Positions 10,701 through 21,862 of a stretch of DNA of 64,000 nt are shown one piece after another (position 1 is the first letter of the stretch; each line of letters starts with the position of its first letter). The notes below the pieces were generated by a model that saw nothing but the letters and a program-made list of their open reading frames with translations, did no database searches and was not told the origin of the DNA. The position numbers and the translations under genes are program-made. Origin of the DNA: Nemania diffusa (taxonomy: Eukaryota > Ascomycota > Sordariomycetes > Xylariales > Xylariaceae); the NCBI GenBank assembly GCA_038501195.1, contig JBBPUQ010000005.1:3224001-3288000 (forward strand), read 5' to 3'.

Positions 10701-13700
10701 GCCCTTGAGCCGAGGCGTTCGAGTCCATCGCGGATTATAGACGCAAGAGTACCTGTAGAGCTTGTATGATTATCGGGTGTCACGATAATGATGTCTCTTG
10801 AAGGGATTTCTTGTGCATCTTGTCGTTTACTTATTAGTACTGACATCCGGTGCGCTTGTGAGCAATCTGTAACTGGTAGTCTGATGTCGGCAGTGGTAAA
10901 TCCGGCGTCGGTGAGGGCGACGTCCCATTCGGACTGTGATAGCAATGGCCCGTCTTCTCTCCCATCTTCAGCGACCCACCATCCAGGCAAAGTTCCAAAA
11001 ATAAAGGAACTTATGTCGTTTGGATTGGTGTTCTCGCCTAAGACAAGGTTGCCGCCAGGCTTTAGTAGACGTCTACAATTTTCGAGTGTCTTTTTCATAT
11101 CCTTGGTTGCATGTAGTACCTGGAAGATATCAGCAAAAAAGTATCCAATGGGTAAAGTCAAGATAGGGGTTGAAAACTTACATTCAAAGCCACCACCACA
11201 TCGTATGACTCCGCATCAAAGCCCTGGTCTATGGCGTCGCTCTCGATATCTAGTCTTTTGTACTCTACTCGGGGCTCCCACTCCTGAAGCAGATTGCTTG
11301 CATTCTCAAACCACCCAGTAGAGATATCAGTAAATGTCCACTTCGAAAAACGCGGGGTTTCCCCCTTCCGACCGCCCAGCGTCTCTAACACAGGAACGCT
11401 TGCTGAAGCTGTTCCTCCGCCGATCTCGATCACTCTCAGACGTGGATTCTTATGACCCTTGAGATCGAACCAGTTTTTCAAAGCCTGGGTGCTAGCAGAA
11501 ACACCGTAGGTCTCACGGTAAAACCTAGATAGATTATCTTCGGCCATCAAAACAGATATACCGGTCGTTTTCTGTGTGAAGATGTCGTCGAGGCTGTCGA
11601 AAACGTGGCGACAAAAGTTTCCGTCGAAAGGATAAGTGTTAAGGAAATTCTCCATAACTAAGTCATCACATTTATCAGATAGATCGTAGGGGACATCTGG
11701 GCCCAATAAAGATGATGTGTTGCCATTAATCGGAAGTGATGTATGGCCATTCGTCAAAGATGGTTTATGGCCATTAATAGATGATATGTCGCCATTCGTT
11801 TTGGATGATGTGTCACCGTTTACCTTGGACGGCGTGTGGCCATTTACCTCGGTTGACGCGTCGCCATTTACCTTGGAGGGCGTGTCGCCGTTCACCTTGG
11901 ATGCCGTATGGCCGTTCACCTTAGATGTTGTGTGGCCGTTGACCTTCGATGGTGTGTAGCCGTTCACCGGGGTCTCGCCTCGTTTTCGCATCCACTTTAC
12001 GTATTTTTGTAGATACTCTGGCAACGATGAAATTGTGGCAGGGTCAAGATTATTCAGTGCTCGTCGACACATTATCTTCACGACCTCGTGGGAATGGGAG
12101 CAGAATTGGGCTAACTCATCGCGAGATCCGCTACTACCGTCCAGTATTGATCCCGCGCTCTCGGTCTCAAGAAGATCCACATCGGGCTTCCAAGAAGGCA
12201 TGGAGCAAAGCTTTGTCGAGGGCTGCTCTCCGATGTGAGAGTTTGCAGGCAGAGCCTGGTTAACACCCAATCCAGTAAATGTCACACCGTCCATCGTGAT
12301 TCCAGGGAGCGAATCAAAAGTTTTGTTTCCAGCTACGATTGTGCCTATCATCTCCCTGATACCACGGCGTGAGGAGTCGCAGAAGCCGTGGAGAACCTCA
12401 CCCTGATTGCGAGATATATCGCTTGAGATCTGTATGTTCCGAATTGTTGTTGGGATCCATATTTGCTTCGGGACACCATCCATGGTAGGAATCGCAACCA
12501 ACATAGTCTGGAGACAAGCATCGAGGGTCGCAGGGTGAATGAGAAGATCGCTCTCACTGTTGAAGGGCATGGAAGAACGCACGTCCGGGATTGTGGTCTC
12601 AAATACAACAGTGTTGTCCTTTTGATGAATGCTAGTCAAGCCTCTGAATATCGGTCCTGCTTTACATTTAGTCCTGGTCTTCGTCAAAAATTTTCAGAGC
12701 AAATGGGCTTACCAAAGTCGAGACCTTGCGATTTCCAAAGGTCATAGTGCGACGGGCTCTCTACCACGTCTATGCACGCCGCTTTCTTTGTATTCCATTC
12801 TTCCTGACGCGCCAGAACTTCTTCTGCCAGTTCTTTTCCGCTGTCAACTTCCGAAGCAAGTCTGGCATACTGGATTTCTATGAGACCACACGCGTGTTCG
12901 GCGTACGTCTCATTGTCTTGGCAGGAATAGAAAGTAAATTCGTGCCATGTTCCAGCACCACTCCCCATGCCGAGCTTTCTTTTCTTAAGACTTAGGAAAG
13001 TTTCTACCCCCGTGTCGTTCTCTGGGATGACTAGGGGTCGGTTTATGCAGAAATCGCGCAACTCAAAACCTGTGACATCTCGATTGAGTTTGTCAGCTTG
13101 AGCGACCTGACGTGCAGCCTCTATCGCAGCGCAAATCATTCCGGCGGCAGGAAAAATAATGTCACCATGAATCTGGTGATCTCGAAGCCAGGGCAATTCT
13201 GAAACTTGCAAGTGGTTTCTCCATACTGGTTCCAGTGGGTTGTAGTTATCTATCCGAGAGCCGATTATATCGTGCCTCGCAGATTCTGGGAAGCGGTGGT
13301 TTCTGGATGCCCGGGCCTCGTGCCAATATGAAGTGGAGTGGTTCCAGGAATACGAGGGCAGGTCAGCTAATACTACACCTTGTGCGGATATCTCATTTCT
13401 GTTGTTCACCTAGGACCGAACACGTAAGAAGATTGCGGATGGACCGTGGGAAAGGCAATAAGGTACTTACTTTGTTGAGATCCACGGGGACTCCCTTCGT
13501 CCATAGCCAAGCAACCGCGCGCAAAGCCGTCAGCGCCGCATTCTGTCCCCGCGACAAGACACTCTGATAGCCGATATAATCGACTTCCTTGTGAGCTGAT
13601 TTGAATTGTTTGATAGGTCCACCGAGTGCAGAATGGGGGCCAATCTCCAGGAGAATGCCTGTCGCTTGAGACTTGCTCTTGAGACTCTTCTTCTCCAAAT

Positions 13701-16338
13701 TCGCGTAGAGCATGTCTTCTAGTGCCGCCACAAACTGCACAGGGGAGCACAGATTGGTGACCCAATAGTCGGCAGTAAGCCGAGCAGTAGGAATCCGATG
13801 ACCGTCGACGCTAGAGTAGAATTGCGTTGACGATTGGTCTACGGGCGTGATGTCCGCGATACTATTCCGATATTCCTCTGCGACGCTACGCATTTGAGGA
13901 CTGTGATAGGCGTTCTCTACCTGGAGCAGACGGCAGAATATGTTTTGCTGGTTAAATGTGGTTTGCAGGTCGAGCAAAGCTGCCTTGTTTCCTGAAAGGG
14001 TGATACTAGCCGGACTGTTAACACAAGCGACAACGACGGTGTCTCCAGTCTCGGCAAGATACTGCTGTGCTTCTTCTGCAGATAAACCAACAGCCATCAT
14101 TGTGCCATCTGGGTGCTTTTCTCTTGCCTGGTTAGATACACGACCACGGTGATACGCAATCCTTAAGCAGTGCTCTCTGGATAAGGCACCGGCCGCGTAC
14201 GCCGCAGCGATTTCACCCGACGAGTGGCCAACCACGGCGTGAGGCTTGACTCCCCAGTGTGTGAGTAGGTCAACAAGCGCAATTTGGAGAACTGTACAAA
14301 GCGGCTGAGCGTATTCGGCTTGGTTCACTCTCGACTCGGACTCCGGAGCGAAGAGCTCGCGCCAGGCGTTCCACTCACTGCCCAGCGCCGAAATGACGAC
14401 AGCGGATTTATTAACGGACGCTGCGAAAACTTCATACGCGGCTAGTTCGCGTCCCATCGCATACCACTGAGCACCTTGCCCGGTGAATACGAAAGAAACG
14501 TTGCAAGGAGCCATCGCCTTAGCTGGTTCGAGGTTCTCATCTGCCCATGACGACAACAGGTCGCTGACGGAGCTGGCGACAACAGCGTGGCGCCATTGGA
14601 AGGTGGATCGGCGCTTTGCCAATGTGTATGCGAGATGATTCATCACGGAGGGAGATGGGGAGTTGATTCCCTCGAGATAATTCCCATATGCCGAGCGCTG
14701 GCGAGTAATCGCTTCCTGCTCAGGGGCAGAGAGGACGAAGACGCGGGGCTGGCTATCCGAGACGTGGCCGTTCGTAGTCGGAACCAACGCGAGATCTGTA
14801 TTTTGCGCGAAGAGTAACTCTTGCAGAGGGCTAGACATGGTTATATTCCGAAGACGCATATAATTGGATGCGTCGTCGAGAATCGCATGCGCATTAGTAC
14901 CGCCGAACCCGAAATTGTTGATAGAGCATCTCCGCGTCTCTGTCTCAGGCCATGGAACCGGGGCCTTGGGGAGAATTATGTTCCAAGAGTCAAGCCGCAG
15001 ACGCGGGTTGGCCTTGATGAAGTTAAGATGGGGAGGAATGATGCCGCGTTCCAGCGCAAGCACACACTTCATCACACCGGCAATGCCCGCAGCGCCTTCT
15101 GTGTGCCCGATTTGTGTCTTGACAGAGCCGCAATAGAGGGGGCTTTTTCGGCCGTGGGCAATTGTTCTAGCGATAGCCGTCATCTCGGTAGGGTCGCCGG
15201 CTTTCGTACCGGTACCGTGCAACTCGGCGTACTGTGTGTCGGCACCTTTCAGGCCTGCTAGCTCATATGTTTGGCGTATTAAGTCCATTTGGGCGTCTCC
15301 ATCGGGTAGCACGATACCCGCTGTCTAATTACGTATCAGCAGTGTGGTACAATCAGGTCGAGTACATAATTGAGCATACTTTGCCGTCTTGATTGAGCCC
15401 AGTGGCCCGGATAACAGCGCGGATCGGATCGCCATCGCGAATGGCGTCATCTATATGCTTCACTACGAGCATACATATTGCTTCACCTCGGGCATACCCA
15501 TTGGCGCGCGAGTCGAATGCGAAGCAACGACTGTCAGGGCTTAAAAACCCGAGTGCATTAAGGCCGAGAGAGGAATCTGGTCCCAGGATAAGACTCGTGC
15601 CTCCTACAAGCGCACACCGTGTCTTGTTAGACCTTGAGCGGATAGTCTCGCACGCAAGATGCAGTGCCGCTAGTGAACTAGAACAGGCTGTGTCTGTCGT
15701 GACGGATGCTCCTCGCAGATTGCTAGCCGTGTGGGCATCGCCGGTCAGCCTAGAACCAATACAGGTTACGAGTCCAGCATGTAGACTTACAAGAACCAGC
15801 TCACGCGGTTGGCAAGCATGTTTGCGGCACACCCAGTGATGGAATACTGCGGTGCGGCTTGTATGTCTCGGGTAACAATGTTCTTGTAATCGTGCGTAAA
15901 CCCACCGACGAAGCAAGCGGCCTCTGTGCCCGAGATTGCCTCGATCGGAATGCCAGCATTCTCGAGACTTTCGTAGGCGACTTCTAGAAGAAGACGCTGC
16001 TGGGGATCAATAGCACGAGCTTCTACGGCAGAAGTGGCGAAAAAGGGGGCATCCCATTTCGACACATCCTCCTTCAAGAAGTACCCACCCCCTGCGACCT
16101 ACGACACATATTAGCATATAGGAGGGACATAGGGGGTCTTAGGCCATCTTATTCTTACCAGTGTCCCAGGTCTCTCGCGGTTGGGATGGAGGAACGCTTG
16201 AGAGTTGAAGCGCGTAGGAGGGACGTCGGTCCAAGCATCCCTACCCTGGAGGAGCATCTCAAAGAAGGCCTCTGGGGACCGAGCCTCGCCCGGAAAGCGG
16301 CATGCTAGCCCGATGATGGCAATGTCCGAACCAGACAT
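7735..16338 (-). CDS. Highly reducing type I polyketide synthase (KS-AT-DH-MT-ER-KR-ACP)
   Basis: Eleven exons: 16338-16159, 16098-15791, 15722-15380, 15324-13471, 13409-12713, 12659-11182, 11119-10071, 10006-9699, 9633-8698, 8640-8390 and 8304-7735. They sum to 7974 nt, 2657 residues, with all phases consistent. The start is the ATG just before the KS motif [22 protein letters not shown] with Cys about 176, plus EAxHGTGT-like ELHGTGT and IGHTEGAAG histidines. [10 protein letters not shown] and GHSSGE, Ser about 645. [12 protein letters not shown] (about 973) and HPATLDAC Asp (about 1173). A repeat-rich linker covers about 1358-1442. [12 protein letters not shown] (about 1535). ER: AAAGGLGQA. 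KR: GGLGGLG and NYSAGN. ACP: GVDSL, Ser about 2602. There is no thioesterase or reductase at the C-terminus, so release in trans is expected, fitting the neighbouring hydrolase. It should make a reduced, possibly C-methylated chain from malonyl-CoA. Confidence 0.97.
11718..11969 (-). repeat. 24-bp minisatellite inside the PKS linker
   Basis: About ten imperfect 24-bp units run in frame through exon 6 of the PKS and encode eight-residue units of the form V-N-G-(H/D)-T-x-S-K. The N-G pair is the most constant element and the units drift towards the methyltransferase side, where the spacing becomes irregular. The array lies between the DH and MT domains, in what should be a flexible linker. Because the unit is a multiple of three, copy-number change would not break the frame. 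Confidence 0.9.
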
Positions 16339-17024
16339 TCTGATGATCGGACCTGGGCGTTGGGCACTCTCAAGTCTCGGGAGTGACAGTAAAAAGGATA
16401 GTGATGGGGAAGGGTAGACTTGATGACAGGATTGTGCGGTCGCAGTTGATGCAGCAAGAGGCCACCTAAATACTAAATTGAAGTCTATCTGTAGATTCGG
16501 GGAGGCTAAAGTCTTGACAGATTCAACCGAGTTTCGGAGATGGCTTTCATGGCTCTGCTGCCTATGATGTGATAGTGCGATCCTCATTTCAAGGCATACG
16601 CGGCCGGTCCTTGTTTCGCTAGGCGCACTACCATTGAAAGCCACCAAACCATCGCGAATCAATATCACAACTTGCGGCGTTTTTCACATACCTTGGTAGA
16701 GTGTAACCATCCAGTCAGGAGGCTCACGTATAAAATTGCCACGGCGCCAATAGCTATCTGCATGCAGCAGGTTCGTACAACCCGCGGATATGCATGATGT
16801 CTGGCCAGGTTTACGAGATTACGAGTAATCCGAGACAGCAGTGCATGACGCGGAATATTGCACATGGGTTCCGAGCGGTTCCTCTCAACCGGGAGCCACG
16901 ATTTCAGCAATTTGTATTTATTCCCTCCTTCAAACGAATTTCCAGTCAGCTCGCGCGCAGCACAATTCACCCTTCTCACCGTAACAAACAATAACAAGCA
17001 AGTCGTCGTGACTGTACATCAACT
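16339..17024. promoter_or_regulatory. Divergent promoter between PKS and releasing hydrolase
   Basis: This 686-bp region separates the PKS start (minus) from the FSH-type hydrolase start (plus). Head-to-head placement suggests shared control of the synthase and its releasing enzyme. No operator could be assigned with confidence by eye. Confidence 0.55.
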
Positions 17025-17948
17025 ATGCGGATTCTCTGTCTCCACGGGACTGCGATTAATTCCACCATCTTCAAATCGAAGACGGAAAAACTGCGGTCCT
17101 TCTTACCTCAGGAGTACTCATATGAGTGGTTCGACGGGGATTTGCATATCATTCCCCAGAAATTCCTCTCTGAAGTTTATCCTGGACCATACCTCTCGTA
17201 TGTCAATATCCTGACAACGGACAACGTGGCGCGGGCGCTGGGTCGGATAGAGGAATACATTGAGAGTGAAGGTCCCTTCGATGGAGTGATGGGGGTCTCC
17301 GAGGTAAGTCCAATAGTCGATGCGCCTCTCTGCTGACGGGCACTCACTAACCTGAGCCAACACTGTGAATAGGGATCGATGCTCTCCGCTGCCCTGCTTC
17401 TCAAACACCAGATCGAAAACCCATTCTCGCCACCGCCGTTCCGCTTCGCTATCTTCATCAGTGGTACGCTCCCATTCAGTTGGAGCAGCTCAGAAGGCCA
17501 AGATGTTTTTAGCTTGCTCACTGGCAACAACCCCCTGAGCACCAACGCGGCCGTGTGGAAGTATGAAGCAGCTACCTATGGATCAGTTCGCCAAGAGCGA
17601 CTCACAGATTCGGAAGCAAGCATGCTCGCTGACATGTTCCCAACATGGGAGGAGAGGGTCCGATATCTCGGGGAGCTCATTGGGAGGCCCGAGAACGCCC
17701 ACCTAAGGCCATGTGCCTTCCACCCCGACTTACAGGAAGAGAGAATAAACATTCCCACGGCACACGTATGGGGTTTGCAGGATATGTTCAAGCCGCATGC
17801 GGAGCATCTAGTCAGGCTATGTGATACGACAGTGGCTGCAGTCTACGAGCATGGCGGGACGCACGATGTCCCTCATTCGCTAGAGGAGAACAAGAAGTTT
17901 AGCGAGGTTGTCCGAAAGACCATTTTGAGGAGTGAATTTGCCATATAG
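17025..17948 (+). CDS. FSH1/LovG-family serine hydrolase, likely polyketide-releasing enzyme
   Basis: Two exons, 17025-17303 and 17373-17948, give 284 residues. The N-terminus MRILCLHGTAINSTIF is the typical first strand and oxyanion-hole segment (LHG) of FSH1 hydrolases. The nucleophile elbow is G-V-S-E-G, with the intron falling between the Glu and Gly codons. The charge-relay Asp is in HVWGLQDMFKPH and the His in YEHGGTHDVPH. The length fits the family. Members next to TE-less highly reducing PKSs (LovG, the brefeldin thiohydrolase) cleave the finished chain from the ACP, and the position here, divergent from a TE-less PKS, argues for the same role. The product could be a free acid or a lactone. 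Release function is inferred from family and context. Confidence 0.92.
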
Positions 17949-19618
17949 ATAGATGGGTGGGTGGATAGATGAATGGATAGATAGATGCTTTACCCCTGAA
18001 AGTCAATACCTGTGCCATGAAGACGGCAGGTTCGGTCTAGGTACAGGTACCTGACTATCAATTAGCTATTCTCCTATAAGGAGCCGTCGTCAATACATGC
18101 ATACATACATACATACTACATACTACATACCTAAACAACCTGTCCAACCATCTCGAGAGGCATGGATTGTGCTCCATAGGTACGCCGCAGATTCAATAAA
18201 GCCAGTTCCTCGTGCATGGAGCCAAGGAACTATTAGAAATCGACAAGGGCGTCGTGCAGGCCACAGAATCGTGGCCACCTGGGGAATTGTAACCTGTTTT
18301 CTTGTGAGTGGCGTGGGTGTGGGATAGGTGTGGGACGGGGCGCTTTTCAGGTGAGGTGAGCTAGGTAGCAAACTACGACTCACACCGCCCCCCAATTATC
18401 GATAGTTGGGAAGGAGCGCGTCGCGTATTGCTCGTACAGCTCGCGTAGCGGCTGGAGAGGGCGTCCCGCATAGTCTGTACAGCGTATCTAGGTAGGTACG
18501 CAATGGACCGATTATGACGCACCATGTAGCAGTGCAGCACCAGCACCTACCCAGTATTCCAGAATCCCGCATGCCTAAAACAGTCAGCCTGTGGCTCGAT
18601 ATAGACACCATGGGTGCCAGCGTGCCGTCGCCTGACTGTTGGCAGGTCCCACTTGGGCGACTCAGATTCTTGATTGGGGTGATTACCCAGCATCGCCGAC
18701 TCTGTAGGCATGGCTGTTATCTTGAAATGTGAAGTTTGCAGTGCAACAAGCATCTGCCGGCATATTATGAAGCGCACGATATTACACATCTTGAACTGAG
18801 CCGCCTAATAAGTTGGCCTGATGAGTGTGTAGTATTACTTGTAACCCAGTTATCTAGGAAGTTGCCTTACTAACGCTTAAATTGCTTTCGGAGCGGAGGC
18901 GTATCTCTGTAGCTCCCCAAACAGGACTTTTGGAGGGCCACGAGCAAGTTTTCTAGAGGTGTGTCTTGATAGCTTCGGCAGGCTAGCTCCGTTGGAGATC
19001 CGAGAATCTGGATTTGGTAGTTTCATTAGCGCTTCAGAGGCGACTATATACTTGTACGTCGCTCAAGTCGCCTCTAGTGTTGCCAAATTTTCCTATTCGA
19101 CAAAGATAGTTCTAAATATAGAAGCCAACTCTACTGCGTACTTACAGTACACACGCACGGGCCAAGTAACCAAATAAATAATTTGACCGTGACAGCCAAC
19201 ATACCAAACCCTCTCTCTCCAAACCATCTCCAAACCGTTTATCTACTGATACGCTGATATTGACATGCTCATCCTGAATTATAGAAAGTGACGAAAGCCA
19301 AGCCAAGCAATATTGAATGCCAACCTGAACCCCAAATCTCCTTGCGTACATTGTGATAGAGTTGACAGGGGCTTAGTTTAAGAGAACCTTGTCGACCCTC
19401 ATTAGGTAGCGTCGCAACCCGTACGGCTGCTGCCGGATAGTCCCGGGCGCTAACAGGATTCTTGCAGTGCAGTCAGCGTCGGGCGGAAGGGGATTAGTGC
19501 AAGGGTCCTGGGCACCGATCGCGCGGGGACCGGCGAGCACGGGAACGTTACCCTAGACCCTACTAGGTACGCTAGCATGCTAACTACATCCTATCTACTG
19601 TCAAGGTTTTTGAAGCCT
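17949..19618. other. Intergenic with microsatellites, no gene seen
   Basis: Short GATA/GATG-type runs follow the hydrolase stop (about 17946-17990) and a CATA run lies near 18095-18130. A CTAGGTAGGTA motif occurs at about 18487. The two flanking genes converge here. No supported gene was found. Confidence 0.5.
18095..18132. repeat. CATA/CTACATA microsatellite
   Basis: Several tandem CATA units are followed by CTACATA units. It is a simple-sequence repeat in the 3' flank of the hydrolase gene, with no coding role. Confidence 0.75.
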
Positions 19619-21366
19619 TCAGATAAGGAACAATAGTCTCAATCTATCAAGAGTGCCACCTTTTTGGATTCCCACATGTATGTTTTCCAATTTCATCGCT
19701 TCCAAGAACCTTTGGACTTCTGATGGACTCCGCTCTAACTTGCGTTGGTTCTCTATATTAACTCCTATGCTATTATTAGCATGCTTTGTCAGAGAAACCT
19801 ATTGAAGATTGCGAACAGCTCACCTCCTGATATCGTAGAATTGTATTGCCGATTCTTGAAGGTTAGCAGTATCAATGCAATATCAAGCTCTGCAAGTTTA
19901 TTAAATGTTTGAGCTATTGAAACAGCCTGTTGCATTTCTCGAAGCATCGTGCTTTGCTGCTGACCCCAGTCTGCCCGAAGCTGGAGCACACGTTTGGGCA
20001 ACTTCTTCTTACCATCGAGATCCTTGAACTCTGGATATAAACCATACAGCCCAGATTCGATGAGAGCCTCCAATGAGACTACACAAGAACGACCAGAGTG
20101 GTTTACTAAGCCCTGGGAAAAGTACTCTCCATTATAGTATCTATCATCGTCGTAACGAAAGTCGAAGAACCATGCAGCTCGGCCCCCTATGTCTTGAGCA
20201 GTTTGGCTATATATTGGCAAAAGCCACATGTCTGACACGAATTGTCCCGGCGGAAATCTCTTCGTCTCGACCGCGCAGATCTGAGCATCTCTGGTCGAGA
20301 CACCAAATTTGCTGCATCTAAAAATTGCGTATTGTAATGCGAACAACAGCGAGCTTGTCCATGGCATCAGATTTTTTGAATCATCTCTCCTATGAAACGA
20401 TACTTTTGCACCATATCTCCTACCAAACGATATTTTCGAATCTATATGTGAGTGGAGCCTCTTTGTTGCCAAACGGGTGTCCAGAGATAGCAGGTCGATT
20501 CGGCTTTGCTCTCGCAATTCTTCTGAGATGCTCATTTGCGAGGCTATCACATCGTTATTGCCGTTTCCTGCACTGCCCCAATCAAATACCCGGAAAAGGT
20601 AAGGGGGAACGTCCACAAATTTGTCGCCCGAGGGTATTGATGTACAACTCTCTGGTGGGTAGAACAATGTTGGCCCACCAGGAGATCGACGTAGCACTTC
20701 CACCCAGAAGCCGACCCAGCTTCCCTTTTCCCTCGCATCACCATCTGGACTGTAGGTTCGCCAAAGCTCCGCATAATCTTCATTGATATAAAGGCGATCT
20801 TCATGTTCATGATGTTCCTGATTGGTCTCCTTGTGGGCGTCAATATAGTTGTCAACATGTAGTGTGCCGGACTTGCGAACAGCTTGGTTGTAGCATTCTT
20901 CAGCAATCTTCCACAAGATGGGTTCGCTGTTATTTGATCCACGTAGGACATTCCGGACAATCTTCTTTATTTCCACGTCAAACTGTATAAGCAGTCTGTG
21001 AGCCTGGGAATTTGGAGTGATGTGGCTTTCTCCGAGTCTCTTCAGATGCTCTATAACGGAATGTACTGCCGCTTCATTTATTTTAGTGACCGTGTCGGTA
21101 AAAGTGCGCGCTACATCTGCAAGCCTCGTAGCCGTTTCTAGGAGACACGATATTTCCGTAATGTCAATGCTACCAGTAGTTCCAATGTCATCAAGAGTCG
21201 AGCTGACAGGTTCCGCATGTATCAGAGTAATTTCGGCAAATCGCATGAGTTTCCGAGTTAAATCTCGAAGGGGAGTCTGGCGGAGAGGAGCCTGGTCTTG
21301 GGAGTCCGCGTTCGAAACCACCAGCCCTTCGAATGAGCGTGTAACATCATCAATGTTCTTCGACAT
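19619..21366 (-). CDS. DUF7587-like fungal protein of unknown function
   Basis: I propose two exons, 21366-19824 and 19764-19619, giving 562 residues. Without splicing the frame ends after 525 codons, but a GTGAGC donor at 19823 and a CATAG acceptor define a 59-nt intron, and phase 1 continues into 48 further open codons. The first ~150 residues look helical, with a leading T/S-rich part. The C-terminal half contains PPYLFRVFDWGSAG, then MPWTSSLLFALQYAIFRC and ICAVETKRFPPGQFVSDMW. This layout (a YLFRV strand, a WTSS segment, then an E/T strand) resembles the fungal DUF7587 domain, which I recall as possibly related to the ADP-ribosyltransferase-like fold. No signal peptide or membrane span is visible. 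It is transcribed towards the PKS locus. A function cannot be assigned. Confidence 0.78.
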
Positions 21367-21862
21367 TACGACCGCTAGTTGCTGATTATGGGTGTACCGT
21401 AAAAAAAGGGAAATGAAGACAAAACGTCTAGCCGATTGATTGTTTCAATGAATTATGTTTTCAACAGCAGGAGAGAGGGTGCAAGTCTTAGAAGTAAGTA
21501 GCAGGGTCCTTTAAGTCCAGAGAAGAGGGGTTTGTGACACATTTCTCAGTGGCCTTGAGGCTGAATCACTGAGGTGCATCGTATTCTTCCCAAGAATCCA
21601 GTCACCTGGGCCTACATCAATCTATTGCATGCAGCTTGCCGAACGATGAGTCATGATGGTGTGCGGCTAGCTTCCCCGGCCAGTAATGATGGCCTGTCTG
21701 TCTTAGATGGATCTATAACGGTAATATAAGCCAATCGAAACCCCTGTAGGATCTACAGCGTAGCTGACACGTAAATCATGTAGGTATTATGGTGGCGTTC
21801 GTTAGCTATGACAGCCTGATATATCACATATTACCTAATACTACCTAGGTAAATGCATGCCC
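21367..21862. other. Intergenic, upstream of DUF7587-like gene
   Basis: This lies between the dehydrogenase stop and the DUF7587-like start and should contain the promoter of the latter. Nothing else was recognised apart from one CTACCTAGGTA motif near 21840. Confidence 0.45.

Noticed and set aside
8669..16668. Reading the PKS as several separate genes
   Set aside because: All pieces join through ten phase-consistent introns into one KS-to-ACP protein with domains in canonical order.
17949..18130. CRISPR-like or regulatory meaning of the GATA/CATA runs
   Set aside because: These are simple microsatellites without spacers or conserved flanks.
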